Positions 63,704-64,000 of a stretch of 64,000 nucleotides of DNA are shown one piece after another (position 1 is the first letter of the stretch; every line of letters begins with the position of its first letter). The notes under the pieces are model-generated. The model did not search any database. It was given only the letters and a program-made list of their open reading frames with translations, and was not told the origin of the DNA. Made by a program: the position numbers and the translations under genes. This DNA comes from Acetobacterium wieringae. GTDB lineage: Bacteria; Bacillota; Clostridia; Eubacteriales; Eubacteriaceae. The DNA lies in assembly GCF_026646375.1 (NCBI RefSeq), contig NZ_JAIPPU010000005.1, positions 1-64,000 on the forward strand, in the 5' to 3' direction.

Positions 63704-63760
63704 GAATCACCTTCCGCCTTGTCTGATGGATTTCTTTTTATTTTAAACCCAATTCTTACG

Positions 63761-64000
63761 TTATGCAAATTTTATTGTCAGCCTGCCCTGATCATATCTG
63801 GCACTTTGCACAGTTTTATTTAAAAAAACATCTGGTAAGGTAAAACAACGCTTTTCATTCTTAATTTGAATCATCAGTTCATTACCTTTTTGGCCCATAT
63901 CCATGTCCCTCTTATCGGCAAAAGGAATGTTCAAAACAAATGCATAACCATCAATTTCTTTTTTCACTTCAAAAATAGTATCTTTAAATAAGACCCCCGC
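63761..64000 (-). CDS. C-terminal part of an ArsA-type ATPase (Hsp20-like domain), truncated by the window edge
   Basis: The frame is open up to the window end (AGVLFKDTIFE precedes the GTG at 63967), so this is the 3' end of a larger gene rather than a 68-aa protein. The visible 79 residues (GYAFVLNIPFADKRDMDMGQ, KGNELMIQIKNEKRCFTLPD, ARYDQGRLTIKF) match the Hsp20-like domain found at the C-terminus of ArsA-family ATPases. The ATPase part lies outside the window. Confidence 0.7.
   Translation of the reverse strand, partial: AGVLFKDTIFEVKKEIDGYAFVLNIPFADKRDMDMGQKGNELMIQIKNEKRCFTLPDVFLNKTVQSARYDQGRLTIKFA

Noticed and set aside
1-64000. CRISPR arrays, tRNA/rRNA genes, transposases, integrases, phage genes
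   Set aside because: None recognised when reading both strands; the only repeated intergenic elements are the two palindromic copies and hairpins listed.

Overview
The window looks like a chromosomal segment of a mesophilic, motile, strictly anaerobic Firmicute of class Clostridia, most likely an acetogen close to Acetobacterium/Eubacteriaceae. That placement is inference. It rests on strong AGGAGG ribosome sites, sigma-A promoters with 17-base spacers, Gram-positive lipoprotein signals, ChW repeats, a formate-channel gene under a molybdenum/tungsten-cofactor-type riboswitch, a butyrate-kinase-family gene, and many chemoreceptors and cyclic-di-GMP proteins. No tRNA, rRNA, CRISPR array, transposase or phage gene was recognised.

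Left part (1-18.5 kb): metabolism and transport. In order: a lone GshF-type ATP-grasp ligase; a riboswitch-controlled formate/nitrite channel; a dynamin-like GTPase; a fluoride riboswitch driving two crcB genes; a cupin / D-2-hydroxyacid dehydrogenase pair; an Xre-TPR regulator coupled to a CPBP protease; a probable structured RNA gene (about 9715-9982); a polar amino-acid ABC transporter; a PII-like protein overlapping a CPA2 cation/proton antiporter; an OpuC-type osmolyte ABC operon (minus strand); and a pair of flavodoxin-like proteins.

Middle part (18.5-40.3 kb): signal transduction. There are two tandem membrane GAF-GGDEF-EAL paralogues, pdxA, a LivK-like binding lipoprotein coupled to a dCache-GGDEF(degenerate)-EAL phosphodiesterase, and three large methyl-accepting chemotaxis proteins. 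The last two chemoreceptors share a nearly identical 3' end. Two copies of a 110-150 base palindromic repeat lie in opposite orientation at 18279-18427 and 33279-33392.

Right part (40.3-64 kb), almost all on the minus strand: an ECF sigma / small membrane protein / bactofilin-like operon; a lipoprotein; and a four-gene operon (52700 down to 43784). That operon encodes a GH16 glucanase, an ODP-type di-iron protein fused to degenerate GGDEF and receiver domains, a HEAT-repeat/GT2 polysaccharide synthase, and a membrane-anchored TIM-barrel glycosidase-like protein. It is the best candidate for an undescribed system: exopolysaccharide synthesis or remodelling linked to oxygen/redox sensing. It is followed by a VOC protein, a P-type ATPase under a yybP-ykoY (Mn2+) riboswitch, a secreted C1 peptidase with ChW repeats and a small partner ORF, a soluble chemoreceptor fused to a PhnD-like binding domain, an M29 aminopeptidase, a TfoX-C protein, butyrate kinase, and the 3' end of an ArsA-type ATPase cut by the window edge.
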